From RUG14219 sp045538535 (GTDB lineage Bacteria; Cyanobacteriota; Vampirovibrionia; Gastranaerophilales; Gastranaerophilaceae): DNA of 21,890 nt. Where the stretch lies: NCBI GenBank assembly GCA_045538535.1, contig JAZSRN010000044.1, forward strand, positions 1 through 21,890, written 5' to 3'. The position numbers and the translations under genes are program-made. Within the stretch, counting starts at the first letter, position 1. Each line of letters begins with the position of its first letter. The notes below the pieces were generated by a model, which searched no databases, was not told the DNA's origin, and saw nothing but the letters and a program-made list of their open reading frames with translations. Shown piece by piece: positions 21,721-21,890 of this stretch.

Positions 21721-21890
21721 AAGGTTAGTTTATTTAGTTAGATATGGTGCGGTTTCTTGTTCCTCCTCAAATTGGAAGGTTAGGTAGGGTACGGTCAAAA
21801 TTAATTTGTCATTCTGAACTTTACAAAGCGAACAGCAGAGCTGGGGCGATGCTTGTGAGCCTGTATCCGTCAGCGAAGCTGTTAGGTGTT
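21721..21890. repeat. Less AT-rich segment resembling a dispersed intergenic repeat
   Basis: The right edge changes composition: from 21760 it becomes clearly less AT-rich than any gene in the window. It contains GTCATTCTGAACTT (21809-21822), a core I recognise from intergenic repeat families whose conceptual translation contains H-S-E-L. It also has an AACAGC/GCTGTT inverted pair (21831-21836 and 21878-21883) and a CAGC-GAA-GCTG mini-hairpin. A frame from ATG 21744 to the edge is open, but has no ribosome site. The element is cut by the window end. Confidence 0.5.

Noticed and set aside
21744..21890. Coding sequence running off the right edge
   Set aside because: The frame is open for 49 codons, but there is no Shine-Dalgarno or close -10 consensus, and its translation has the H-S-E-L pattern of repeat DNA.

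Overview
The window is AT-rich, Gram-negative-like bacterial chromosome, densely packed with short spacers and no recognisable RNA gene, insertion sequence or CRISPR array. The gene set, base composition and protein style resemble uncultured gut Gastranaerophilales (Melainabacteria/Vampirovibrionia). This is pattern recognition from memory, not a search result, and another AT-rich gut lineage is possible. Most genes are housekeeping, with a more lineage-specific right half.

Layout. The left edge holds the first 26 codons of an unidentified minus-strand gene. Next come glmU and a DHA2-type MFS exporter, converging on a membrane-anchored class A beta-lactamase-fold protein. A HIT protein and spermidine synthase form a second pair, followed by recJ. 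From 7.9 to 8.7 kb there are two small minus-strand genes, one a 53-residue single-span membrane protein and one a small secreted protein. A PC4-type ssDNA-binding protein is translationally coupled to priA. At 11.3 kb there is a secreted trehalose-synthase-like GH13 enzyme. It is followed by a HipB-like repressor whose hipA partner has been reduced to a remnant. A diverged GH77-like protein with a C-terminal membrane segment is transcribed away from an AAA ATPase, and both carry a similar N-terminal N-x-V-x-F motif. Then come a DMT-family transporter, a three-gene signalling operon (coiled-coil protein, sensorless histidine kinase, REC-GGDEF-like-REC regulator), a CopG-type antitoxin-like gene, and at the right edge a less AT-rich stretch that looks like a dispersed repeat.

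The main regulatory observation is that genes fall into two start types. Some have a Shine-Dalgarno sequence and a -10 box 19 to 33 nt upstream of the ATG. Six others (left-edge gene, recJ, the GH13 enzyme, the HipB-like gene, the DMT transporter and the coiled-coil gene) have no Shine-Dalgarno and a -10 hexamer ending exactly 6 or 7 nt before the ATG, the expected arrangement for leaderless mRNAs. The strongest candidates for undescribed biology are this leaderless set, the signalling operon with its degenerate domains, and the GH77-like/AAA pair with its shared N-terminal motif. No gap between annotated genes exceeds 300 bases.
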